The notes under the pieces were generated by a model, which had not been told where the DNA came from, searched no databases, and saw only the letters and a list, made by a program, of their open reading frames with translations. DNA of 9,785 bases from Tannerella sp. (GTDB taxonomy: Bacteria > Bacteroidota > Bacteroidia > Bacteroidales > Tannerellaceae), in assembly GCA_031277235.1 (NCBI GenBank), contig JAITMT010000429.1, positions 1 through 9,785 of the forward strand, read 5' to 3'. How positions within the stretch are numbered: the first letter of the stretch is position 1; the number at the start of each line of letters is the position of its first letter. Shown one piece after another: positions 1 to 7,114 of the stretch. The position numbers were made by a program, and so were the translations under genes.

Positions 1-1044
1 TACTTCCCAACTGTCGGCATCAAAATTCTTACGAGGATCAGCCCCAATAGGTTGTACCCATCCGACACGTCCCTCTTCATTCACACATCTGTTGAGCGCA
101 ATCCAGGCTTTTTCAACAGCAGGCTGGAATATTTTTTTATCCAGCAATCCGTTGTTGATTCCCCACGCTAATGCATAACAAAAAAAGCCGGAACCACTCA
201 CTTCACCACCTGGATACGAATCAGGATCAAGCAGGCTGGTGTGCCACAGACCGTCGGACTGCTGTAAAGATATTATTTTAACAGCCATTTCCCTATAAAG
301 TTGCTCGTAGAACGGTCGTTGTGGATAATTTTTCGGTAATTCTTTCAAGATGCGTACCAATCCGCCCATAACCCAGCCGTTGCCACGTGACCAGAATATT
401 TTTTTACCGTTGGCTTCGTAACGGTCTTTATCGTCGTTTTTGATCACGTAGTTCAAGTCGCGGGCAAAGAGATGTTCGTCCTTATTGTACAATAAATCGT
501 AGCATTCCTTGAAATACTCATCGCATTTTGACAAATATCCGTTGTTTTTAAGCGTGACGCCCAACTTTACCATGGCGGGAGGCGCCATAAACAGAGCATC
601 GCACCACCACCATTTGATCACCTCAACGCCGCGCACAGGATAGGGATTTTCCATGAATTTAGCCAGCGTGTCGACGGTCGCCCGGATCATTTCCCTGCGT
701 TTTTCACGACGGTAAAGATCGATATAGGTTTGACAGATAGCCACATCGTCGGCGTGGTACCAGCGATTGAAAGGAAGCCATTTCGCCGCCTCACCCATGT
801 CCATCATTGCCTTGTAAATTGGCTTTGATTTGGTGGTTTCCCACGCGGCAAACACCCCGGTATAGAACGCGCCATTTGTCCAACTGCGCGGTTCGTGTTT
901 GGGGTTGGCTAACTGCCACATGGTAACCTTTTCCATGGTGGATTTAATGTATTTTTTGTCAAATTGCTTTTTCGTATCAGTATTCTGGGAAAAAGCGTGG
1001 AAAAACATGAAGAACATGAAGCCGGAAACTATTACTTTTTTCAT
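1..1044 (-). CDS. GH105/GH88-family unsaturated rhamnogalacturonyl hydrolase, C-terminus cut by window edge
   Basis: The 348 visible residues read without a stop to the window edge. Enzymes of this family remove the 4,5-unsaturated uronic acid that polysaccharide lyases leave on the non-reducing end of pectin fragments, by hydrating the double bond. The motifs seen are WTNGAFYTGV (55-64), WYHADD (95-100), WWWCDALFM (145-153), FWSRGNGWVMGG (217-228) and GWVQPIGADP (328-337). By motif position Asp149 matches the catalytic acid of YteR-type enzymes, and Asp99/Asp100 lie in the other conserved acidic site. The N-terminus (MKKVIVSG, then a Phe/Met-rich core ending HAFSQ) is a signal peptide without a lipobox Cys, so a soluble periplasmic or secreted protein is likely. 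From the family's usual length only about 20-40 residues are missing. It is the last visible gene of the locus, 73 bp after the lipoprotein gene and behind a hairpin. The family call is firm; rhamnogalacturonan as the exact substrate is inference. Confidence 0.9.
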   Translation of the reverse strand, partial: MKKVIVSGFMFFMFFHAFSQNTDTKKQFDKKYIKSTMEKVTMWQLANPKHEPRSWTNGAFYTGVFAAWETTKSKPIYKAMMDMGEAAKWLPFNRWYHADDVAICQTYIDLYRREKRREMIRATVDTLAKFMENPYPVRGVEVIKWWWCDALFMAPPAMVKLGVTLKNNGYLSKCDEYFKECYDLLYNKDEHLFARDLNYVIKNDDKDRYEANGKKIFWSRGNGWVMGGLVRILKELPKNYPQRPFYEQLYREMAVKIISLQQSDGLWHTSLLDPDSYPGGEVSGSGFFCYALAWGINNGLLDKKIFQPAVEKAWIALNRCVNEEGRVGWVQPIGADPRKNFDADSWEV

Positions 1045-1073
1045 GTTGTGTTTTGTTTTAATTAATACACAAT

Positions 1074-1105
1074 AAAGGGCGTCATCCCGTTTGACAACGC
1101 CCTTT
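1074..1105 (-). terminator. Hairpin between lipoprotein and hydrolase genes, terminator or attenuator
   Basis: AAAGGGCGT (1074-1082) and ACGCCCTTT (1097-1105) form a perfect 9-bp stem around a 14-nt loop; GTCA/TGAC inside the loop offers an alternative inner pairing. Read on the minus strand it lies 12 bp after the lipoprotein stop codon and is followed by TTTATTGTG, a weak U-rich tail. On the plus strand it is followed by CTTTCTTTCT. It sits inside the locus, 29 bp before the hydrolase start, so it may end transcription partly and lower enzyme output relative to SusC/SusD. It may also protect the 3' end of a processed upstream mRNA. Confidence 0.6.
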
Positions 1106-1117
1106 CTTTCTAAAACT

Positions 1118-1747
1118 CTAATTGGTAAAAGTGATGGTTGTCTTGTTATAATCCATCGTGAAACCACGCACCTCATATTCCGCTGTCTGGTTGTTGACCG
1201 TAGTGGATAAATCGCTTGCATTCGGCGTTCCATTTGCAGGGTTCAAAACGTTGACTTTAAGCACTCCGTTGGGCGAAGTTGCCGAACGTTTGATCTTTAC
1301 ATTTTGAATACCCTTTTTGGTTTGCGCCCATGTGAGCGAATAGGCGCCGTTTGCATCTGGCGTTAAGGCACTCCCGTTTTCGAGCGTCACAGTATAATCC
1401 GTGCCTGCCGTCAAGGCGCTTGTGCCGTCGTTGGTAATCCAAAAATAGATTACCGTATTGTAGGTACGCACCCTCTCACTGTGGAACTGAAATGGAACAG
1501 TGGCTACCCACTGTTCGTCGGTTGTTGTCCATGTTCCGGCAGTGGCGTTGGCGCCGAATCTCCATCTTGCGTTGCCGTTTTGGGCGACTTCATACGACAG
1601 AAAATCCGTTTGGATATTGGTTTTGTGGAAACAAACATAGTACACATGTTCCATTTCGGGAGGACCATCATCCCAAATATTATGACTTTCGCAACCTGCT
1701 AATACAAACGCAACTATTGTTGCCATTATGAATAATATCTTTTTCAT
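1118..1747 (-). CDS. SusD-linked surface-type lipoprotein of unknown family, 209 aa
   Basis: I do not recognise a specific family. The N-terminus MKKILFIMATIVAFVLAGC is a lipoprotein signal with lipobox LAGC, so Cys19 is the expected lipidated residue. The mature part (about 190 aa) is rich in Thr, Asn, Val and Tyr, has alternating hydrophobic stretches such as TVIYFWI (residues 98-104) and DYTVTLENG, and ends in TTITFTN. This looks like one or two beta-sandwich domains. The gene begins 31 bp after susD, the place where SusE/SusF-type surface glycan-binding proteins are encoded. A role as an accessory glycan-binding protein on the outer membrane is therefore inferred from position only. It is much smaller than SusE or SusF. 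A DUF4843-like or DUF1735-like module is possible but not shown. The start is well supported by the lipobox at the normal distance. Confidence 0.8.
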   Translation of the reverse strand: MKKILFIMATIVAFVLAGCESHNIWDDGPPEMEHVYYVCFHKTNIQTDFLSYEVAQNGNARWRFGANATAGTWTTTDEQWVATVPFQFHSERVRTYNTVIYFWITNDGTSALTAGTDYTVTLENGSALTPDANGAYSLTWAQTKKGIQNVKIKRSATSPNGVLKVNVLNPANGTPNASDLSTTVNNQTAEYEVRGFTMDYNKTTITFTN

Positions 1748-1778
1748 TGAACGATTATTTTTATGTTGATATTCATGA

Positions 1779-3602
1779 TTATTCCCAACCTGGGTTTTGT
1801 TTTATATTTCCTTCGGACTGTGCAATTTCAAAAGTGGGTATCGGATAGAAATAATCTCTGGCGGGATTGAACCGACGCGTATTGGACTTTTCTATAACAC
1901 GTACATCCGCCTCCGGATAATCATATTCCTGCACACCATCCAACTTTCCATCAGCGTCTGTGAGCCATGAGGTAAAAGTAGGGTCGGCAGCCAGCACCAA
2001 ACCGTTTGTTGCTTCGTGGGCAGTAAATTTGGCGCCTAACATTGCTTTGGGCAATACTCTTTCAGCAATTTTCCAACGGATAATATCAGCATAACGGCGG
2101 TCTTCGCACATCATTTCGACGGTGCGTTCGCGGTGGATTTCTTCACGCATGTCCAACCCGTTGGCGCTAACGAAAGCATTGGTCAGTTTAGCGTTAAAAC
2201 CAACCCGTCCACGCAAAGCGTTCACTGTTTCGTCCAATAGCGCGTCGGTAATGGAACCGTTGATTTCGTAGAACGCTTCGGCATACGAAATTAGCATTTC
2301 GCTCCAACGGATTCCGAACCGGTCAATGTAATCCCTGTCACCGGGCAAAAAGAGCGATCCTGCTACGGATTTTTTGAGATGGTAACCGTAGGAACGAAGA
2401 GGCTGGAATGTTTCGTAAGGGACAGGTTGAGCACTGCTCCATCCGATAATGATACCCGCAACTTGTGCCGTCGGGGTATCCTGCGGATCATTGATCCGCC
2501 AGAAAGACATTGGCAAACGAGGATCGCGTGCGCCCATACCACCGGCAAGCGGCGTTACGCCATCGGTATCATAACCGAACACATTGTTGAACGATGTTTC
2601 CGGATTAACTACCAATGACGATTTTTCGCGGGGCAGTCCATCAGCATACAGATAAAGATCAATCATTGAGCGGGTAACTCCAACAGCATCATTACACGAA
2701 ATTGAGAATTGGTTGAGGACGGAAGTTCCGCCGAAAGTACCGTTGGGTCCGAATGCCTTGGCAAAGATGGTTTCCCTGTTGGTGTTGTTGTTCTCGTCCA
2801 AGAACGAAGCCTGATACGATACAGATGCCCCGCCTGTTGTGTATAGTTGATGACCTTCTGCCTTGAGCCGGTTGTAAGCGTCAATGCTTTTTTGTAAATG
2901 GGCTTTCCAAAGCGTTTCAGCGCCCAAGTCGTGAAATTTCAGCATGGTTCCTTCGTGCAATCCAATGCGCACCGTCAGCGCCAAAGCCGCAGAGCGCGTT
3001 ACGCGGCGGCGTTCAAATTCATCAGTAACCGATTGCATATTGGCACGTGTGGGTAGCCATTCTGCCGCAAACTCAAGATCGTCGTAACATTGCTGTATGA
3101 CGGTTTCGCGCGGGGTACGCCCCATCTTCAGATCGGGATCCGAGGTACTCGTAAAGGGTTTCAATACTAAAGGAACATCTCCGTATTTGCTGACCAACTC
3201 GAAAAAGTACCAGGCGCGAAAGAAACAGGCTTCACCAACATATCTGTTACGTATATTCTCACTGACAGGAGCGTTGGCGCCCTTTTCGATGATGTTGTTG
3301 GCAACGAAAATTCGACTGTAAGGAGCTGTCCAATCACTGCTTTCGGCAGGTATTGCCCGACTTCCCGCACTGACGTTGTCGGCACCCGTTTCTCTGACCC
3401 AGTCATCGGCGCGGCTATCGTGTAAACCCGTTGTGGGATAGAGTTGGTACAAACGATTACAGGCTCCTTTCAGGTCAACTTCTGTTTTCCAGAAATCGTC
3501 GTCGGTGAGGTCTGTCTCTGGGGTAACGTTCAGCAAGTCATCGCATCCCGTCCATGAACCCGCCAAACATATTATGCTGCATATAAAAATGATCTTTTTC
3601 AT
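1779..3602 (-). CDS. SusD/RagB-family outer-membrane glycan-binding lipoprotein
   Basis: This 607-residue protein binds oligosaccharide at the cell surface and caps the SusC channel. The signal peptide ends SWTGC, giving lipidated Cys20, and is followed by an acidic DDLLNVTPETDL stretch typical of surface-exported lipoproteins of the family. The SusD signature lies at about 119-150 (NRYVGEACFFRAWYFFELV, then KYGDVPLV), in the TPR-like helices. Near the end are MREEIHRERTVEMMCEDRRY (485-504) followed by ADIIRW, then YFYPIPTFEIAQ and NPGWE, the usual SusD C-terminus. Its length is at the upper end for the family. It starts 11 bp after the susC stop, so the two are surely co-transcribed, and the lipoprotein gene follows 31 bp later. 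Glycan specificity cannot be read from SusD; pectin is inferred from the neighbouring hydrolase. Confidence 0.96.
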   Translation of the reverse strand: MKKIIFICSIICLAGSWTGCDDLLNVTPETDLTDDDFWKTEVDLKGACNRLYQLYPTTGLHDSRADDWVRETGADNVSAGSRAIPAESSDWTAPYSRIFVANNIIEKGANAPVSENIRNRYVGEACFFRAWYFFELVSKYGDVPLVLKPFTSTSDPDLKMGRTPRETVIQQCYDDLEFAAEWLPTRANMQSVTDEFERRRVTRSAALALTVRIGLHEGTMLKFHDLGAETLWKAHLQKSIDAYNRLKAEGHQLYTTGGASVSYQASFLDENNNTNRETIFAKAFGPNGTFGGTSVLNQFSISCNDAVGVTRSMIDLYLYADGLPREKSSLVVNPETSFNNVFGYDTDGVTPLAGGMGARDPRLPMSFWRINDPQDTPTAQVAGIIIGWSSAQPVPYETFQPLRSYGYHLKKSVAGSLFLPGDRDYIDRFGIRWSEMLISYAEAFYEINGSITDALLDETVNALRGRVGFNAKLTNAFVSANGLDMREEIHRERTVEMMCEDRRYADIIRWKIAERVLPKAMLGAKFTAHEATNGLVLAADPTFTSWLTDADGKLDGVQEYDYPEADVRVIEKSNTRRFNPARDYFYPIPTFEIAQSEGNIKQNPGWE

Positions 3603-3613
3603 GTTTCAATATT

Positions 3614-6600
3614 TTAAAATGTTAAATTAATACCAAAAGTCCAGGTACGGAAAAACGGGTAATAGGTTCTATCCTGATTATTTCCCGCTTCAGGGTCATA
3701 TGCTTTCAACATCTTTGTGTGTTCCCACACATCGGTGCCCACTACATATATACGCAAAGAGTTGATGATCTTTTTGGGAATGGGTATCGTATAGCCCAAT
3801 TGAATGTTTTTGAGCCTGATATAAGCGCCATTTTGCAGCCATCGGTCGGAAGGCTGATAATTGTAGCTTTGATTCTCCACCAGACGGGCAAAGTAAGCGT
3901 TCGGGTTGTCTTTCGTCCAATAGTCTAAGTGTATCGTCCACGGCATCAAATTCTCAGCAGAAAAAGGATTAATCGACCCATTACTGAGAAGAATTTCACG
4001 ACTACCTACACCCTGCCAGAACATAGAAAAATCGAATCTTCTCCATTGTGCACCCAGATTGATGCCAAACGTATAACGTGGGGACGTGTTTCCGAGCAGA
4101 ACTAAATCACCCGGATCTTCCGGAGTACCGCCGCCAATGCCTATTTTGTGATCAGCTTTTCCTTGTGCCACATAACGTGTATCGCCACCTTCAATTTTAG
4201 CATCCTGATTAAATGTTTCGTATCCGGGATTTGCCGTCTTGTAGTCCAGATATTCCTGACGGCTCGTCCAGAATCCGTCCGTCTGGTATCCCCATAGAGA
4301 ATTTATAGGATAACCTTCTAATCGGGACACAGCTCCTGCTGCGATCACGTTGGCGCCTCGATAACTGACTAACTCGTTTTGGCTGTCGTCAATATTAAAT
4401 CCCACCTGATAGGAAACATCTCCGATACGGTCGCGCCATTGTGCTGACAGTTCCCATCCCCAGGTTTTCAATACTCCGGCATTTTCGTAAGGAAGTCCGG
4501 CTCCGGCTATGCCGACGATATTTCCCACCCTCAGTTGTGCCAGCATACCATCATTCTTTTTCCAGTAATAATCGGCAGTGAGACTCAAGCGGTTATTCAG
4601 CAACCCTACATCTACACCCAGATTGGTAGAGGTTACGGTTTCCCAACTTACATCTGTCGAAACCATTTCATTCTGATAGTAAACAGAATTACCCCAATAG
4701 GTGGATGGTGTAATAAAACCGAGATAAGGATAATACATGGTATTGAGCATACTGCTGTTGCCCAATTGTCCCCACGAAGCACGCAGTTTGAGATTTCCGA
4801 CTATCTGCCGGGCGCTCTCAAAAAATGCTTCTTCGCTGATACGCCATCCGGCAGATACCGACGGAAACAGTCCCCAACGGCTGCCCGAAGGTAAACGCGA
4901 ACTGCCATCGTAACGAAGTGTGGTTTCCAAAAGATAGCGACCTGCAAAATCGTAATTGAGGCGACCAAACAGAGATGCCATTTTCCATGGTTGCACGAGG
5001 TCATCCAGTGACGAATTGGTAGCCACATCATTGGCATAATAACCGAAACTGAAGAAATCATTCGACAGAAGGCTACGCGCTGTGCCGCTGATTTGTTCTC
5101 TCCGGTATTGTTCGTATGTAGCCCCGCCAAGGATGTGGATGTGGTGGTGATTCATTTTCAAATCGTAATTCAGTAATGCTTCCAATTTATCCTGATTACT
5201 GTTATCCTTTAATTTGGACACACTGTTTGGTTTGTTGTACTCTCTGCGAAGGAAGCCGTTCCTTCCATAGCCCGGAACGTAACGGCTATTTGTTTGTCCA
5301 TTTGAAAAATAAGCCCGTCGCGAAGCATTCAGGTCAAGCGTTAAACCTTTGATCACATTTTTGATACGTAATGTGGCATTGACTGTAAGGATTTGATTTT
5401 GTGTTTTTTTTAACCCTGCCTCATTCATAAGTTGGATTGGATTTTCAAAATCAAACAGGTCACTGCTATAGATACCATCAACATTGGTATCCTCTTCGGG
5501 TAAGTAGATGGGTTGTCGTCCACGGGTGGAGTATAATGCTGTCATTATTGTACTCGCCGCTGGATTTTCTTTCAATAAGGTTTCTTCGTAGGATACTTGC
5601 AGATTGAAATCCAAATACTGATTGAATTCAGTATCTATCGAGGAACGGAGGTTGACGCGCCTATAATCGTCGGGACCGTATTTGAGAATTCCATTCTTGG
5701 CATAATAGCCGCCCGAAAAGTAATATTTTGTTTTTTCATTCCCACCTCTTACCGAAACTGAATGGTTTTGCTGTGTGGTATATTCATTTAAACCTTCGTG
5801 AAGAAAATTTGAGTTGCCCCACATTGACCAGCGGTTCCCGTTGGGATAATAATTGAAGTTGGGATTACCCACCCATGACGACTGTTCCGGGGTATATTCG
5901 GGAGCTCCTGTATTGTTGAACCGGGCTATGTTGATCATTTCCTGTTCTATCCATGGTGCAACCCGTTCCGGCATCATTCCCGGTACATTGATGCCGAATG
6001 AACCGTTGTAGGATACCGCTGTGCGTTGTACAGCGCCCTTTTTGGTTGTTACCAATATAACGCCGGCAGCGGCACGCGATCCGTATATGGAAGCAGATGC
6101 ACCATCCTTCAACACGGTAATCGATTCAATATCTTCGGGATTCAATGTAGTAAGTCCTCCTTCCACCCCATCAATCAGGATCAAAGCAGAGGCGGCATTC
6201 GTTGAGGTAAAACCTCGAATACGTATAGTATTTGTTTCCTGACCGGGTTTTCCGTTATTGCGTAACACAAAAACTCCGGGCAACTGTCCCTGCATGGCAC
6301 TCCTTATGTCGGTAGAGGCTTTTGACGCAATATCCTCCCCGCTGATTACGGATACGGCGCCGGTAAGGTTCACCTTCCGTTGCGTACCGTAACCCACCAC
6401 CACTACTTCTTCAAGTCCACGGGATTCTTCAATAAAAGTAGCATTGATAACACGCCGGGCGCCTATCACAAATTCCTGGCTGGCATATCCCACAAACGAG
6501 AACACCAGCGTGGCGCTTTCATCGGGTACATTGACGCTATACCTGCCGTCAATATCGGTTACCGTCCCCTGGTTGGCGCCTTTTATCAATACCGTCACAC

Positions 6601-6967
6601 CGGGCAGGGTTTCTCCGGCTTCGTCGGTTACCGTCCCGGTGATGGTGATATCCTGAATCGCCATCCCCAACGGTGTAATCACAACCAGGTTATTCTCCAG
6701 TATCCTGTATGTAACCTTCGCTTTATTCAGCATCAAATCCAGGATGCTTTCTATCCGGTTATCCGTCACATCAATGGTCACCTTCTTGTTCAGGTCGGTG
6801 AAATCGTCGTTGTACAGAAACCGAAGTTCACTTTCCTTTTCGATCATCCGGAAAACATCCTTGATGGTTTTATCTTCCACCGAAAAGGTGAACTTTCTGT
6901 CTTGCGAATATACGCTGGTCGAAATATTTACCAGCAATACGCATGTAAATAAGAAAATTAGTCTCAT
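3614..6967 (-). CDS. SusC/RagA-type TonB-dependent transporter with STN signalling domain
   Basis: This 1117-residue outer-membrane transporter takes up oligosaccharides with energy from TonB and pairs with the SusD-like protein. In order: signal peptide 1-22 (ending SVYSQ); STN domain about 24-99, which in other family members contacts the periplasmic end of a FecR anti-sigma factor; carboxypeptidase-regulatory-like domain about 107-180 (ITGTVTDEAGETLPGVTVLI, then GTVTDIDGRYSV); the SusC hallmark EEVVVVGYGTQ at 186-196; plug about 197-310; and a beta-barrel to the end, closing with FRTWTFGINLTF, whose terminal Phe suits BAM recognition. The ATG at 6967 gives a complete signal peptide and is used here. 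The same frame stays open upstream to a stop at 7030-7028 without another ATG, and homologues often carry a basic N-terminal extension, so the true start may lie in the displaced ORF at 6985-7089. The presence of STN fits the FecR/sigma pair just upstream. Confidence 0.96.
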   Translation of the reverse strand: MRLIFLFTCVLLVNISTSVYSQDRKFTFSVEDKTIKDVFRMIEKESELRFLYNDDFTDLNKKVTIDVTDNRIESILDLMLNKAKVTYRILENNLVVITPLGMAIQDITITGTVTDEAGETLPGVTVLIKGANQGTVTDIDGRYSVNVPDESATLVFSFVGYASQEFVIGARRVINATFIEESRGLEEVVVVGYGTQRKVNLTGAVSVISGEDIASKASTDIRSAMQGQLPGVFVLRNNGKPGQETNTIRIRGFTSTNAASALILIDGVEGGLTTLNPEDIESITVLKDGASASIYGSRAAAGVILVTTKKGAVQRTAVSYNGSFGINVPGMMPERVAPWIEQEMINIARFNNTGAPEYTPEQSSWVGNPNFNYYPNGNRWSMWGNSNFLHEGLNEYTTQQNHSVSVRGGNEKTKYYFSGGYYAKNGILKYGPDDYRRVNLRSSIDTEFNQYLDFNLQVSYEETLLKENPAASTIMTALYSTRGRQPIYLPEEDTNVDGIYSSDLFDFENPIQLMNEAGLKKTQNQILTVNATLRIKNVIKGLTLDLNASRRAYFSNGQTNSRYVPGYGRNGFLRREYNKPNSVSKLKDNSNQDKLEALLNYDLKMNHHHIHILGGATYEQYRREQISGTARSLLSNDFFSFGYYANDVATNSSLDDLVQPWKMASLFGRLNYDFAGRYLLETTLRYDGSSRLPSGSRWGLFPSVSAGWRISEEAFFESARQIVGNLKLRASWGQLGNSSMLNTMYYPYLGFITPSTYWGNSVYYQNEMVSTDVSWETVTSTNLGVDVGLLNNRLSLTADYYWKKNDGMLAQLRVGNIVGIAGAGLPYENAGVLKTWGWELSAQWRDRIGDVSYQVGFNIDDSQNELVSYRGANVIAAGAVSRLEGYPINSLWGYQTDGFWTSRQEYLDYKTANPGYETFNQDAKIEGGDTRYVAQGKADHKIGIGGGTPEDPGDLVLLGNTSPRYTFGINLGAQWRRFDFSMFWQGVGSREILLSNGSINPFSAENLMPWTIHLDYWTKDNPNAYFARLVENQSYNYQPSDRWLQNGAYIRLKNIQLGYTIPIPKKIINSLRIYVVGTDVWEHTKMLKAYDPEAGNNQDRTYYPFFRTWTFGINLTF

Positions 6968-6984
6968 GGTAAAACACTTTTTAT

Positions 6985-7089
6985 TTATTTTTTGCTTGAC
7001 GGCAATATTTTTTTTATTACCGGTCCTTTACTGTCTCTTCCCGGGAAGGGATTCATGGTTTCTTCTCTCTTTGCTTTTGCTTTTTTCAT
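6985..7089 (-). CDS. 34-codon ORF between fecR and susC: displaced SusC N-terminus or leader peptide
   Basis: It begins MKKAKAKREE, has an inner NPFPGRDS stretch and ends PSSKK, 17 bp before the susC ATG and 25 bp after the fecR stop. AGGA at 7098-7095 lies 5 nt before its ATG, a better ribosome binding site than any other gene here shows. Its frame is offset from susC. A -1 shift at the A8 run (7015-7008) would join it to susC and give a basic extension (VIKKNIAVKQKINKK, then CFTMRLIFLF) directly before the hydrophobic signal core, which resembles the extended N-termini of many SusC proteins. The options are a broken N-terminus from a one-base indel or sequence error, a translated leader coupled to susC, or a programmed frameshift. 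It may also be meaningless. Confidence 0.4.
   Translation of the reverse strand: MKKAKAKREETMNPFPGRDSKGPVIKKILPSSKK
7009..7027 (-). promoter_or_regulatory. Possible -1 frameshift signal: AGGA plus A_AAA_AAA
   Basis: On the minus strand AGGA (7027-7024) is followed 8 nt later by the heptamer A_AAA_AAA (7015-7009), in the reading phase of the upstream ORF (ATA AAA AAA ATA). A -1 slip here enters exactly the susC frame. The layout resembles the E. coli dnaX signal, which has an upstream Shine-Dalgarno-like element and an A-rich slippery heptamer. I see no obvious downstream stem-loop, and Bacteroidota ribosomes depend little on Shine-Dalgarno pairing, so a simple homopolymer indel is at least as likely. 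Confidence 0.25.
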
Positions 7090-7114
7090 AGGTTTCCTGT
7101 TAAAAATTAAAAAA

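Noticed and set aside
4535..5130. Overlapping ORFs on both strands (119 and 109 codons) within the SusC barrel region
   Set aside because: Both are out-of-frame shadows of susC with low-complexity, motif-free products.
6380..6952. Plus-strand ORF of 190 codons opposite the N-terminal part of susC
   Set aside because: It is antisense to the STN and regulatory domains of an unmistakable SusC, its product shows no recognisable motif, and no promoter or ribosome binding site is evident.
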